Shown here: piece after piece, positions 13,793 through 20,484 of the stretch | How the letters are laid out: each line of letters begins with the position of its first letter | Position numbering within the stretch: position 1 is the stretch's first letter | Assembly (NCBI GenBank): GCA_023388195.1 | Contig: JAEWGR010000177.1 | Span: 1-20,484 of the forward strand | Origin: Bacillota bacterium | GTDB taxonomy: Bacteria; Bacillota; Negativicutes; Sporomusales; Sporomusaceae | DNA: 20,484 bases | Direction: 5' to 3' | The notes under the pieces: generated by a model | The model's database searches: none | What the model saw: the letters and a program-made list of their open reading frames with translations, nothing else | Told to the model about the DNA's origin: nothing | Made by a program: the position numbers and the translations under genes

Positions 13793-16585
13793 TTACATAT
13801 TTTTTACGACAGTAGCGCACCGGTCACAGAGTGAAGGATGCTCTGTGTCCTGGTTCACTGTTGAGCTATAAATCCAGCAGCGTTCACATTTGAGGCCCTG
13901 TGCCGGTACAACTGAAACAGCCAGTTGCAGATCTGCGGCCCGATAGGCTTCATCCGGGGCTTGGGCAAATGTATTTAATAAAGTGACATCAGAAACAATG
14001 AGCAGTGTGGCTAAATCACCTTCAATCGCGGTAAGGGCAGTGAGTTCGTCACCGGCAGCATAAAGGGTGACGGCGGCATCTAAGGAGTGACCGATCACTT
14101 TGTTGCGGCGGGCTGTTTCCAGGGCTTTCGTGATTTCACCGCGCAAGGCGAGGATTTTATCCCATTTTGCTTCCAGCGCCGGATTGAGATATTCCGGCTG
14201 AGCCACCGGCCAGCTGGCTAATTGTACGCTTTCCGGCCGTCCTGCTTCTTGCGGCATATACTGCCAGACCTCTTCGGAAGTAAAGGTCAGTACCGGGGCA
14301 ACAACGGCAACCAGGGTATTAAGAACTTCATACATGGCGGTCTGAGCGGCCCGGCGTTCAACCGAATCCGGCAAGGCAGTGTAAACACGGTCTTTCAGGA
14401 TGTCGAGGTAAAAAGCGCTTAAATCCACCGCGCAGAAGTTGTGGACGGTATGGTACAAGAGATGAAACTCATAGTCTTCATAAGCCTGGGTAACCTTGGC
14501 CCGGACTTGCTCCAGCCGCATAAGCGCCCAACGGTCAATTTCGAGTAACTGATTATAGGCAACCTTATCCGTATTGGGATTGAAATCATGGAGGCTGCCT
14601 AAGATATAGCGGAACGTATTACGGATTTTCCGGTATACTTCAGCCATTTGCTTGAGAATATCATTGGAGATGCGGATATCCGCCTTATAATCCGCTGAGG
14701 CCACCCACAAGCGGAGAATATCAGCGCCATACTGCTTGATAACCTCCTGCGGATAAATGGTATTGCCAATCGACTTGGACATTTTCCGGCCGTCGCCGTC
14801 AACAACAAAGCCATGGGTCAAAACTGCCTTATAGGGTGCAGTCCCCCTGGTAGCCACTGAGGTTAAGAGAGATGACTGAAACCAGCCGCGATGCTGGTCG
14901 CTGCCTTCAAGGTAAAGGTCGGCCGGCCACTTAAGTTCCTGGCGCTGTTCGAGGACTGCGGCATGACTCGAACCACTGTCAAACCAGACGTCCATGATAT
15001 CCGTCTCTTTGCGGAATTCGTTATGGCCGCAGTGGGGGCAGGCATAGCCCGGGGGTAATATTTCTTCCGGTTTCCTGGACCACCAGGCATCAGAGCCTTC
15101 GTGCCGGAATACTTCTTTGACCGCATTAATTGTTTCGTCATTAATTATATGCTCATTGCACTTAGTGCAGTAGAAAATCGGAATCGGCAGGCCCCATACC
15201 CGCTGCCGTGAAATACACCAGTCCTGGCGGTCTGCCACCATATTATGAATGCGGTCTTCACCCCAGGCCGGAATCCATTTAACATCATTGGCAATCGCCG
15301 CCAGGGCTTCGGTCCGGAAACCGTCGACCGAAGCAAACCATTGTTCAGTTGCCCGGTAAATGATGGGGTTTTTGCAGCGCCAGCAGTGCGCGTATTGGTG
15401 CTTTATCGAGCTTTTGCCCAACAGCAGACCGAGAGCGGCTAACTCTTTTATGACAGGAACATTAGCATCCGCCACCGTCAACCCTTCAAACTTACCGGCT
15501 TCGGCAGTGAATTTACCGGCCGGGTCAACCGGGTTGATAACCGGCAGACCATATTTCATGCCTACTTCAAAGTCCTCCTGGCCATGGCCGGGAGCCGTAT
15601 GGACACAGCCGGTACCGGCTTCAAGCGTGACATGATCGCCAAGGATAACAGGCGATTCCCGGTCAAAAAATGGATGGCTGAAAACCATGCCTTCAATGGC
15701 GGCGCCTTTCATTGTTGAGAGGATCGTATACTCACCCAGGTTATTGGCTTTAACCACGCTTTCCACCAATTCACTGGCTAACAGGTATATTTCGTCCTTA
15801 ATCTCCACCCAGGCGTATTCAATATCAGGATGAACACAGATAGCAACATTAGCCGGCATTGTCCAGGGCGTTGTTGTCCAGATAACGGCATATACGTTAG
15901 TGGCGTCAACACCGGCCGGCAGATTGCCTTTATCATCAATAAGCGGAAATTTAACATAAATAGAGTGCGACTTTTTCTCGGCATACTCAATCTCGGCTTC
16001 AGCCAGTGCTGTTTCACAGGATGTGCACCAGTAGACAGATTTAAGGCCTTTATAAATATAGCCTTTTTTGGCCATTGCCCCGAATACTTCAATCTGCTTG
16101 GCTTCATATTCAGGATACAGTGTTACATAAGGATTTTCCCAGTCGCCGGCAACGCCCAGGCGTTTAAAGTCCTCGCGCTGCAGGTCCAGGCATTTAAGGG
16201 CATACTGTTTGCACTCACGGCGAAGATCAAGCGGATTTAGTTCATGGCGGTTTAAGCCGAGAATCTTGATGGCTGCATGTTCAATAGGCAGGCCATGGGT
16301 ATCCCAGCCGGGGACATAGGGCGCATCAAAGCCCTGTAATGATTTATATTTGACAATAATATCCTTGAGAATTTTGTTTAGTGCCGTACCTATATGAATA
16401 TTGCCGTTAGCATAGGGCGGCCCGTCATGCAGGACAAATTTGGTTTTGCCCTCGCTTTTTGTGAGCTTTTTTTCGTAAATTTCTTGTTCACGCCAGTATT
16501 CCAGCATTTTAGGTTCCCGTTCAGGCAGATTAGCGCGCATGGGGAAGTCTGTCTGCGGCAGGTTAAGTGTTTTGCTATAATCCAA
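13793..16585 (-). CDS. ileS: Isoleucyl-tRNA synthetase
   Basis: IleRS charges tRNA-Ile and edits misactivated valine. The class I signatures are PPYANGNIHIG (HIGH motif, about residues 56-66) and KMSKS (601-605). Between them lie the editing domain with WTTTPWTMPAN and GTGCVHTAPGHG, and WCISRQRVWGLPIPIFYC. Zinc ligands are present as CTSC, CWRC, CTKC and CPHC pairs, plus the C-terminal finger CERCWIY...CDRC (Cys900, 903, 920, 923) of the bacterial type. I chose the TTG at 16583-16585, giving MDYSKTLNLPQTDFPMR, the family's usual N terminus (930 residues), with GGAGG 8 bases upstream. An ATG at 16600 that adds five residues overlaps that ribosome binding site. Expression is controlled by a T-box leader, and the gene ends at a strong terminator. 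Confidence 0.97.
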   Translation of the reverse strand: MDYSKTLNLPQTDFPMRANLPEREPKMLEYWREQEIYEKKLTKSEGKTKFVLHDGPPYANGNIHIGTALNKILKDIIVKYKSLQGFDAPYVPGWDTHGLPIEHAAIKILGLNRHELNPLDLRRECKQYALKCLDLQREDFKRLGVAGDWENPYVTLYPEYEAKQIEVFGAMAKKGYIYKGLKSVYWCTSCETALAEAEIEYAEKKSHSIYVKFPLIDDKGNLPAGVDATNVYAVIWTTTPWTMPANVAICVHPDIEYAWVEIKDEIYLLASELVESVVKANNLGEYTILSTMKGAAIEGMVFSHPFFDRESPVILGDHVTLEAGTGCVHTAPGHGQEDFEVGMKYGLPVINPVDPAGKFTAEAGKFEGLTVADANVPVIKELAALGLLLGKSSIKHQYAHCWRCKNPIIYRATEQWFASVDGFRTEALAAIANDVKWIPAWGEDRIHNMVADRQDWCISRQRVWGLPIPIFYCTKCNEHIINDETINAVKEVFRHEGSDAWWSRKPEEILPPGYACPHCGHNEFRKETDIMDVWFDSGSSHAAVLEQRQELKWPADLYLEGSDQHRGWFQSSLLTSVATRGTAPYKAVLTHGFVVDGDGRKMSKSIGNTIYPQEVIKQYGADILRLWVASADYKADIRISNDILKQMAEVYRKIRNTFRYILGSLHDFNPNTDKVAYNQLLEIDRWALMRLEQVRAKVTQAYEDYEFHLLYHTVHNFCAVDLSAFYLDILKDRVYTALPDSVERRAAQTAMYEVLNTLVAVVAPVLTFTSEEVWQYMPQEAGRPESVQLASWPVAQPEYLNPALEAKWDKILALRGEITKALETARRNKVIGHSLDAAVTLYAAGDELTALTAIEGDLATLLIVSDVTLLNTFAQAPDEAYRAADLQLAVSVVPAQGLKCERCWIYSSTVNQDTEHPSLCDRCATVVKNM

Positions 16586-16600
16586 AATCAGCACCTCCAT

Positions 16601-16849
16601 AAAAATAAAAAACTCTCATCCCTGAAAGGGACGAGAGTTAAGTTCCCGTGGTACCACCCTATTGGCTAAACAGCCGCTTTATAACGCTGTAACGGACGTC
16701 AGGCGGCGGAGCTTACTTTAAGTTCAGTCCGCAGTTCGGGAGCGATGTCAGGCCAGGCTTTGGTTACCAGGCTTACACCGTATCCTGGTTCGCTGTATAC
16801 CACCGTCAAGGCGCGTCTCCGTCATTACTGATAAAAATATTATCATGTA
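16601..16849 (-). promoter_or_regulatory. Isoleucine T-box riboswitch of ileS
   Basis: T-box leaders bind uncharged tRNA and open an antiterminator. Read on the minus strand, the leader shows a Stem I region with the distal-loop-like GGATACGGTGTAAGCC and a likely specifier ATC (Ile) at 16744-16746 in GACATCGC. Next come the linker CGGACTGAA and the canonical T-box AGGGTGGTACCACGGG at 16645-16660. A 13-bp terminator stem follows, AACTCTCGTCCCT / AGGGATGAGAGTT (16627-16639 with 16611-16623, one G-U pair, loop of 3), with a TTTTATTTTT tract at 16601-16610. The 5' end near 16849 is estimated from the promoter. T-box and terminator are read directly; the specifier is assigned by position and fits ileS. 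Confidence 0.95.
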
Positions 16850-16856
16850 CCCATAT

Positions 16857-16884
16857 ATTATACATGATTGGTGGATAAAGTCAA
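16857..16884 (-). promoter_or_regulatory. Promoter of the ileS T-box transcript
   Basis: On the minus strand TTGACT (16879-16884) and TATAAT (16857-16862) are 16 bases apart. The -35 box includes the TGA stop of the upstream yggU gene, so ileS has its own promoter at the very end of the division cluster. Confidence 0.88.
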
Positions 16885-17183
16885 ATATAGGCAGCGATTA
16901 TACTGAAGAAAATATTCTTATTAATGCCTGTAACCTTGACGATCTTGGTTCTGTTTTTCTGGCCGCTGGTAATGGTGACAGCAGTACGGGCTACTTTGAG
17001 CAAACCGGCAACAAAGGCAATGCAGGCAGCATTGGCCTCGCCGTCAACCGGTGGCGAGGTCAGGTTGATTTTTATACTGTCGCCAAGGATACCGCTGACA
17101 GCGTTTTTACTGGAACGCGGCTGAACCCGTACTTTGAACGCGATACCATCTGGAAGTTCTTTAATATCAAGCTGATCAGACAA
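16881..17183 (-). CDS. yggU: YggU family protein (DUF167)
   Basis: A 100-residue member of the YggU/DUF167 family, of unknown function. Visible marks are FKVRVQPRSSKNAVSGI, IKINLTSPPVDGEANAACIAFVAGLL and VTITSGQKNRTKIVKV, all typical of the family, and the length is normal. The start is TTG at 17181-17183, two bases after the divIVA stop, without a convincing ribosome binding site. An in-frame TGA four codons upstream rules out a longer form, so translation is probably coupled to divIVA. Its stop codon lies inside the ileS -35 box. Confidence 0.9.
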   Translation of the reverse strand: MSDQLDIKELPDGIAFKVRVQPRSSKNAVSGILGDSIKINLTSPPVDGEANAACIAFVAGLLKVARTAVTITSGQKNRTKIVKVTGINKNIFFSIIAAYI

Positions 17184-17185
17184 AG

Positions 17186-17638
17186 TTAGTTTTCATCTTC
17201 TTCCGCATTGTTAAGCATTTCCATCTGGGCTTGCAACAGGGTACGCAGCCGGGTGCGGAAAACCTGGGACTGTTTTCTTACCTCTTCATACTCGCCGGTC
17301 ATCTTGCGAACTTTGGACATTCCCTCGTCAACCAGCCTTTGCGCACGTATCTCAGCCTCTTTAATCATCAGTTCGGTTTCTTTTTTTGCATTGAGTTTTA
17401 CTTCTTCAGCGGTTTCCTGAGCAATAACCAGTGTACTATGGAGCGTAGTTTCCATATGCTGATAGTGTTCGAGTTTGCTGTTGAGGCGTTCAATTGTTTC
17501 TTTTAAATCAATGTTTTCACGATACAGAGTTTCATAATCCTTAATAACCCTGTCGAGAAATTCGTCCACTTCTTCTTCATTATACCCGCGAAAGCTGCGT
17601 TTGAACTCTTTGCTATGGATATCTAACGGTGTAAGCAT
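17186..17638 (-). CDS. divIVA: Cell-division/polarity scaffold DivIVA
   Basis: DivIVA binds negatively curved membrane at poles and septa and recruits division or sporulation partners. The 150-residue protein opens MLTPLDIHSKEFKRSFRGYNEEEVDEFLDRVIKDYE. The membrane-inserting Phe16 and adjacent Arg17 correspond to the Phe-Arg pair of B. subtilis DivIVA. Heptad-rich coiled coils follow (about 28-70 and 75-140: ENIDLKETIERLNSKLEHYQ, then EEVKLNAKKETELMIKEAEIRAQRL), with an acidic tail. A GGGGTGGGGAG element precedes the ATG. It lies 21 bases behind ylmH, in the conserved ylm-divIVA-ileS order. Confidence 0.96.
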   Translation of the reverse strand: MLTPLDIHSKEFKRSFRGYNEEEVDEFLDRVIKDYETLYRENIDLKETIERLNSKLEHYQHMETTLHSTLVIAQETAEEVKLNAKKETELMIKEAEIRAQRLVDEGMSKVRKMTGEYEEVRKQSQVFRTRLRTLLQAQMEMLNNAEEDEN

Positions 17639-17659
17639 AACTCCCCACCCCTATTCTAA

Positions 17660-18454
17660 TTACATAAATCTTCTGAGTAAAACACTATATCTGCCCTTTT
17701 TCGTTTGGCCCGGAACTTCCAGAACCTCAACCCGGCCGCGGCCACGCATCGAAATAACATCGCCCACTTTTACAGCCTGGGCGGGACTTTTGGCTTCCTG
17801 CCAGTTTATTTTTACTTTGGCAGCGGCAATATCCTCGGCCATACGGGTGCGGGAAGTTCCAAAACCGGATGCAGCGACCGCATCTAAGCGCAAGGATGCG
17901 ACTGTCGAGCGTATGTCCTTGACTTTTTCTTCTTTAGCAGGTATATCAGCCAGTGAGGCCTGGGTAACAGATACGGCAGCCTGGCCTACCTCGGTAAGAT
18001 TCTGGGCAATATAGGCGGCCATATTCGCATCCGCCATAATATAGCAATGATCGCCGCCCATAATAATATCACCCAGCATTTCCCGCTTAATGCCAAGGCC
18101 CATAAGCGCACCCAACACATCACGGTGCGATAAGCGGCAATAGCGATTGTCCCATTGCACTGACAGAGAAGCAATAGAATAATCCAGGGCACCGGCATAA
18201 TCCAAAAATTCAGTATCAACAAAAGCTGCCTTCATACGCTCGGCACCTGAATAACCGCCATTAGTCTCAAGTGTCAGCCGGTTGTAGTGGGCAGATATGG
18301 TTTCGGCAATACTTTGACCATAGGGGTCCAGAAACTCACTGATCTTATATTTGCGGTTTTTAAGGGTTACCTCTGCCAAGTCCAGCAGTTTGGCTGCCAA
18401 ATCAGCATCACCTGATGCCCGGTAATACCGTAAGATTTTATCCCGTTCACTCAC
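17660..18454 (-). CDS. ylmH: S4-domain RNA-binding protein YlmH
   Basis: A 264-residue protein with an N-terminal YlmH region (RDKILRYYRASGDADLAAKLLDLAEVTLKNRKYKISEFLDP), a central RRM-like part (DYSIASLSVQWDNRYCRLSHRDVLGALMGLGIKREMLGDIIM) and a C-terminal S4 domain (about 185-250: LRLDAVAASGFGTSRTRMAEDIAAAKVKINW...VGDVISMRGRGRVEV). In B. subtilis YlmH has been reported to take part in ribosome-associated quality control alongside RqcH; that role is inferred here. The GTG start at 18452-18454 overlaps the proC stop by one base, which suggests coupling. Confidence 0.92.
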   Translation of the reverse strand: MSERDKILRYYRASGDADLAAKLLDLAEVTLKNRKYKISEFLDPYGQSIAETISAHYNRLTLETNGGYSGAERMKAAFVDTEFLDYAGALDYSIASLSVQWDNRYCRLSHRDVLGALMGLGIKREMLGDIIMGGDHCYIMADANMAAYIAQNLTEVGQAAVSVTQASLADIPAKEEKVKDIRSTVASLRLDAVAASGFGTSRTRMAEDIAAAKVKINWQEAKSPAQAVKVGDVISMRGRGRVEVLEVPGQTKKGRYSVLLRRFM

Positions 18455-19266
18455 TAGCGTCGCCCCATTTCGCGGGAACGATTGGTAGCGGCCACAACCG
18501 CATCGATAAGTGCGGCCCTGATGCCATTTTGCTCCAGTACATGCACACCGGTAATAGCTGTACCGCCAGGTGATGTAACCATATCCCGCAATTTTGCCGG
18601 GTGCTCACCTGTTTCCAGTACCATTTTAGCTGCGCCCATCAGTGTCTGGGCAGCTAACAGGACGGCTGTCTGGCGGGAGAACCCAACCCGTACCCCGGCA
18701 TCGGTAAGCGCATCAATCAGGACAAAAGCATAAGCCGGACCGCTGCCGGAAAGACCGGTTACCGCATCCATCGTATCTTCGCTAACGGTAACTACTTTGC
18801 CGACAGAGGCGAAGACTTCCGCTACCGGCTCACTTACGGCAGTAGTGGCATATTTCCCCAGCGCCATGGCTGACATCCCTTCACCAACCGCAACCGGTGT
18901 GTTGGGCATCACCCTGATAATAGGTACGCCTGGCATTTTGCCCTGAAAGGCAGCAATGGTTACCCCGGCAGCGACAGAAACAACCACAGTTGTTTTGGCC
19001 ACAACCGGCGCAATGTTATCAATCACTCCATTGATTACCTGGGGTTTTACTGTTAAGAACAGGATATCTGACTGCCGGGCTATCTCCTGACTGTCAGGTG
19101 TTGTTGCTATTGTAAAAGCGCCGCGCAGGTAGTCCAGACGTTCAGTTGAAACATCGCTTACTGCAATTTGTGACGGCATTACTAACCCGGCATGTAAAAT
19201 GCCGCGTATCAGCGCTTCGGCCATAGCCCCGCCGCCGATAAAGCCTATTTGTTTATTTGTCAGCAT
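18454..19266 (-). CDS. proC: Pyrroline-5-carboxylate reductase
   Basis: ProC reduces 1-pyrroline-5-carboxylate to proline with NAD(P)H. The 270-residue sequence has the Rossmann motif IGFIGGGAMAEALIRG (7-22), FLTVKPQ, RVMPNTPVAVGEG (118-130) and the family signature GLSGSGPAYAFVLIDALTDAGVRVGFSR. It ends with TSPGGTAITGVHVLEQNGIRAALIDAV. The ATG follows GGAGG by 4 bases. It sits between sepF and ylmH, the slot that holds ylmG (yggT) in B. subtilis; proC is found beside yggS-type genes in many bacteria. Confidence 0.97.
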   Translation of the reverse strand: MLTNKQIGFIGGGAMAEALIRGILHAGLVMPSQIAVSDVSTERLDYLRGAFTIATTPDSQEIARQSDILFLTVKPQVINGVIDNIAPVVAKTTVVVSVAAGVTIAAFQGKMPGVPIIRVMPNTPVAVGEGMSAMALGKYATTAVSEPVAEVFASVGKVVTVSEDTMDAVTGLSGSGPAYAFVLIDALTDAGVRVGFSRQTAVLLAAQTLMGAAKMVLETGEHPAKLRDMVTSPGGTAITGVHVLEQNGIRAALIDAVVAATNRSREMGRR

Positions 19267-19290
19267 AAATCCTCCGTCTGGTATGTTAAA

Positions 19291-19737
19291 CTATTTATTG
19301 GCCCAGGGCAGCAGTGTCTTGTCGCCGCCTTCGTCCCGCGGGCTGTAAGCAACATCCACATTATTCGGAGCACATAAAAAGATATGATTGCCAACTTTTT
19401 GAATTTGGCCGTTTAGGGCATAGGTTGTGCCGCTAATAAAGTCAATCATACGCTTAGCAATATCCGGATCGGTATTTTCAAGGTTGACTACCACCGGCTT
19501 CCGGCTTTTTAAATAGTCCGATACATGCTGGGCATCATCAAAGGAAAATGGCTCAACAACCATAACCTTGACTTGTTTGCCCTGTTGCTGACTGCCTGGG
19601 GCCATCGGCAGGGATACGACATTATTGCTCTTTTGTTTTATTTTTGCCTCGGGTTCTTCCGGTCTTGGACGGTCTTCCTCCTGGTCTGCCGGTTCAAACA
19701 GACCAAGGCTGCCCCATACTTTCTCCATAAACTTCAT
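19291..19737 (-). CDS. sepF: Cell-division protein SepF
   Basis: SepF forms rings that bundle FtsZ filaments and tethers them to the membrane. From the ATG at 19735-19737 the protein has 148 residues: an N-terminal amphipathic membrane anchor MKFMEKVWGSLGLFE, an acidic/proline-rich linker (DQEEDRPRPEEPEAK) and the SepF core (about 55-135: VKVMVVEPFSFDDAQHVSDYLKSRKPVVVNLENTDPDIAKRMIDFISGTTYALNGQIQKVGNHIFLCAPNNV). A reading from 19773 adds 12 residues, overlaps yggS and has no ribosome binding site, whereas the chosen ATG has GGAGG about 9-12 bases upstream. It follows yggS by 16 bases and precedes proC by 24. Confidence 0.96.
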   Translation of the reverse strand: MKFMEKVWGSLGLFEPADQEEDRPRPEEPEAKIKQKSNNVVSLPMAPGSQQQGKQVKVMVVEPFSFDDAQHVSDYLKSRKPVVVNLENTDPDIAKRMIDFISGTTYALNGQIQKVGNHIFLCAPNNVDVAYSPRDEGGDKTLLPWANK

Positions 19738-19753
19738 AACTTTTCTCTCCTCC

Positions 19754-20425
19754 CTAATATTGGCGTGAACCAAATATTCCAGTACCGATACGCACTAAGT
19801 TTGCTCCCTCTTCGATGGCCACCGGGTAATCGTTCGTCATTCCCATTGATAGCCATTTAAACTCAGTATTGGCTAATGATAAGCCTTTTAATTCACTGTA
19901 TAGCTGATAGGTCTCTTTAAATACCGGACGTATTGTTTCGGGAGTTTCGCTGAACGGCGCAATTGTCATCAGACCGCAAAGCCGCACATGTTCAAGCTGG
20001 CTGATCAATCTAGCCAGCGGCAGGGCTTGTCCGGCTTCAACACCGAACTTACTGTCCTCATCAGCGATATTTACCTGCAGCAGCACATCCTGCCGTTTAC
20101 CAAGTTTGCCGGCTGCATTGTCAATCTCGCGGGCCAGCCGTTCACTGTCAACAGAATGAATCAGATCTGCCAGTGGCACTGCCTGCCGCACTTTGTTTGT
20201 CTGTAAATGGCCGATAAGATGCCATTCCGGCGACCGGCCTGCGGCCTGTATGGCAGGGTGTTTGGACAGCATTTCCTGAACCCGGTTTTCCCCCACCGCC
20301 GTTATCCCTGCAGCTAACGCTTCCAACATGGCTGATACGCCGTGGTTTTTAGTAACAGCCACCAGCTTTACCTTGCTTATATCTATTTTTTTTTGGATTT
20401 CTTCAATATTTTTCGCTATTGACAT
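19754..20425 (-). CDS. yggS: YggS/PLPBP-family pyridoxal phosphate homeostasis protein
   Basis: YggS proteins bind pyridoxal 5'-phosphate on a TIM-barrel like that of alanine racemase but have no known catalytic activity; they keep vitamin B6 and amino-acid pools balanced. The 223-residue protein has the PLP lysine Lys26 in KLVAVTKNH, then VGENRVQE, EWHLIGHLQTNKVR, and SMGMTNDYPVAIEEGANLVRIGTGIFG, the phosphate-binding end. The ATG follows GGAGG by 6 bases. It is the ylmE counterpart at the head of the division cluster. Confidence 0.95.
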   Translation of the reverse strand: MSIAKNIEEIQKKIDISKVKLVAVTKNHGVSAMLEALAAGITAVGENRVQEMLSKHPAIQAAGRSPEWHLIGHLQTNKVRQAVPLADLIHSVDSERLAREIDNAAGKLGKRQDVLLQVNIADEDSKFGVEAGQALPLARLISQLEHVRLCGLMTIAPFSETPETIRPVFKETYQLYSELKGLSLANTEFKWLSMGMTNDYPVAIEEGANLVRIGTGIFGSRQY

Positions 20426-20442
20426 GGCAAACCTCCATCTTA

Positions 20443-20484
20443 TTAGGTTATTCGCCCAGAAACATAATTTTCCTCTAAAAATGA
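20443..20484 (-). CDS. Possible C-terminal end of an upstream gene (partial)
   Basis: On the minus strand one frame is open from the window edge and ends at a double stop TAATAA (from 20445), just before the yggS ribosome binding site, encoding SFLEENYVSGRIT. The tight spacing would fit an operon partner of yggS, but 13 codons cannot identify a gene and the open frame may be chance. Confidence 0.3.
   Translation of the reverse strand, partial: SFLEENYVSGRIT

Noticed and set aside
14599..15336. Several minus-strand alternate-frame stretches in ileS considered as signs of a frameshift.
   Set aside because: The ileS frame is continuous from start to the C-terminal zinc finger with all motifs in order.
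15830..16240. Open frame of 136 codons on the plus strand within ileS.
   Set aside because: Low-complexity shadow of the synthetase; no start signals.
16845..17189. Open frame of 114 codons on the plus strand.
   Set aside because: Antisense to yggU and the ileS promoter; the minus-strand protein carries the DUF167 motifs.
17653..17681. TTTACT-17-TAGAAT as a promoter of divIVA.
   Set aside because: Transcription would begin only about 8 bases before the ATG, inside the ribosome binding region, and the -35 match is weak; co-transcription with ylmH is more likely.
20448..20465. A five-codon frame MFLGE with GAGG upstream, just before yggS, as a possible leader peptide.
   Set aside because: It has no attenuator hairpin after it and lies at the window edge, where an upstream gene's end is the simpler reading.

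Overview
The window is a dense block of housekeeping genes from a Firmicute. It fits best with a Negativicutes-type genome (Sporomusaceae-like); that lineage is inferred from gene content and protein resemblance, not from any marker gene. Firmicute affinity rests on DivIVA, SepF, YlmH, RemA, a YteA-type TraR/DksA protein, PyrR, an ileS T-box leader, and strong AGGAGG ribosome binding sites. All genes but one lie on the minus strand, so the biological reading direction is right to left. No mobile element, tRNA, rRNA, CRISPR array, pseudogene or frameshift was seen.

Right part (20484 to about 16600, minus): a cell-division and envelope cluster, yggS-sepF-proC-ylmH-divIVA-yggU, tightly packed and partly translationally coupled. 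Next come a complete isoleucine T-box leader with a good promoter, then ileS, closed by a strong terminator at 13751-13783.

Middle (13714 to 9152, minus): a small DUF5665-type membrane protein, a nitroreductase-like flavoprotein and the zinc-finger protein YteA/YlyA, ended by a terminator that overlaps the yteA stop codon. Then a lone VTT/TVP38-type membrane protein, then the lspA-rluD-pyrR operon.

Left part: rqcH/fbpA (7414-9162) is the only plus-strand gene. It has a near-consensus promoter and runs tail to tail into pyrR with an 11-base overlap. Divergent from it are a P2A-type Ca2+-ATPase and dapF. Then follow an unrecognised exported protein and the operon yicC-remA-gmk-rpoZ-coaBC, which leaves the window at base 1.

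The order matches, as remembered, the Bacillus subtilis ylmE-ylmF-ylmH-divIVA-ileS-ylyA-lspA-ylyB-pyrR segment and the yloA-yloB-yloC-remA-gmk-rpoZ-yloI segment. Here both lie in one stretch with a few insertions (proC, yggU, DUF5665, nitroreductase, VTT protein, dapF, exported protein) and without yggT/ylmG or the pyr biosynthesis genes. Together the genes serve division-site assembly, translation and ribosome rescue (IleRS, RqcH, YlmH, RluD), nucleotide and cofactor supply (Gmk, PyrR, CoaBC), transcription (omega, YteA) and envelope precursors (DapF, LspA). I found no convincing undescribed system. The most useful observations are corrected starts, the T-box, the rqcH/pyrR overlap, the co-location of RqcH and YlmH, and the unknown exported protein.
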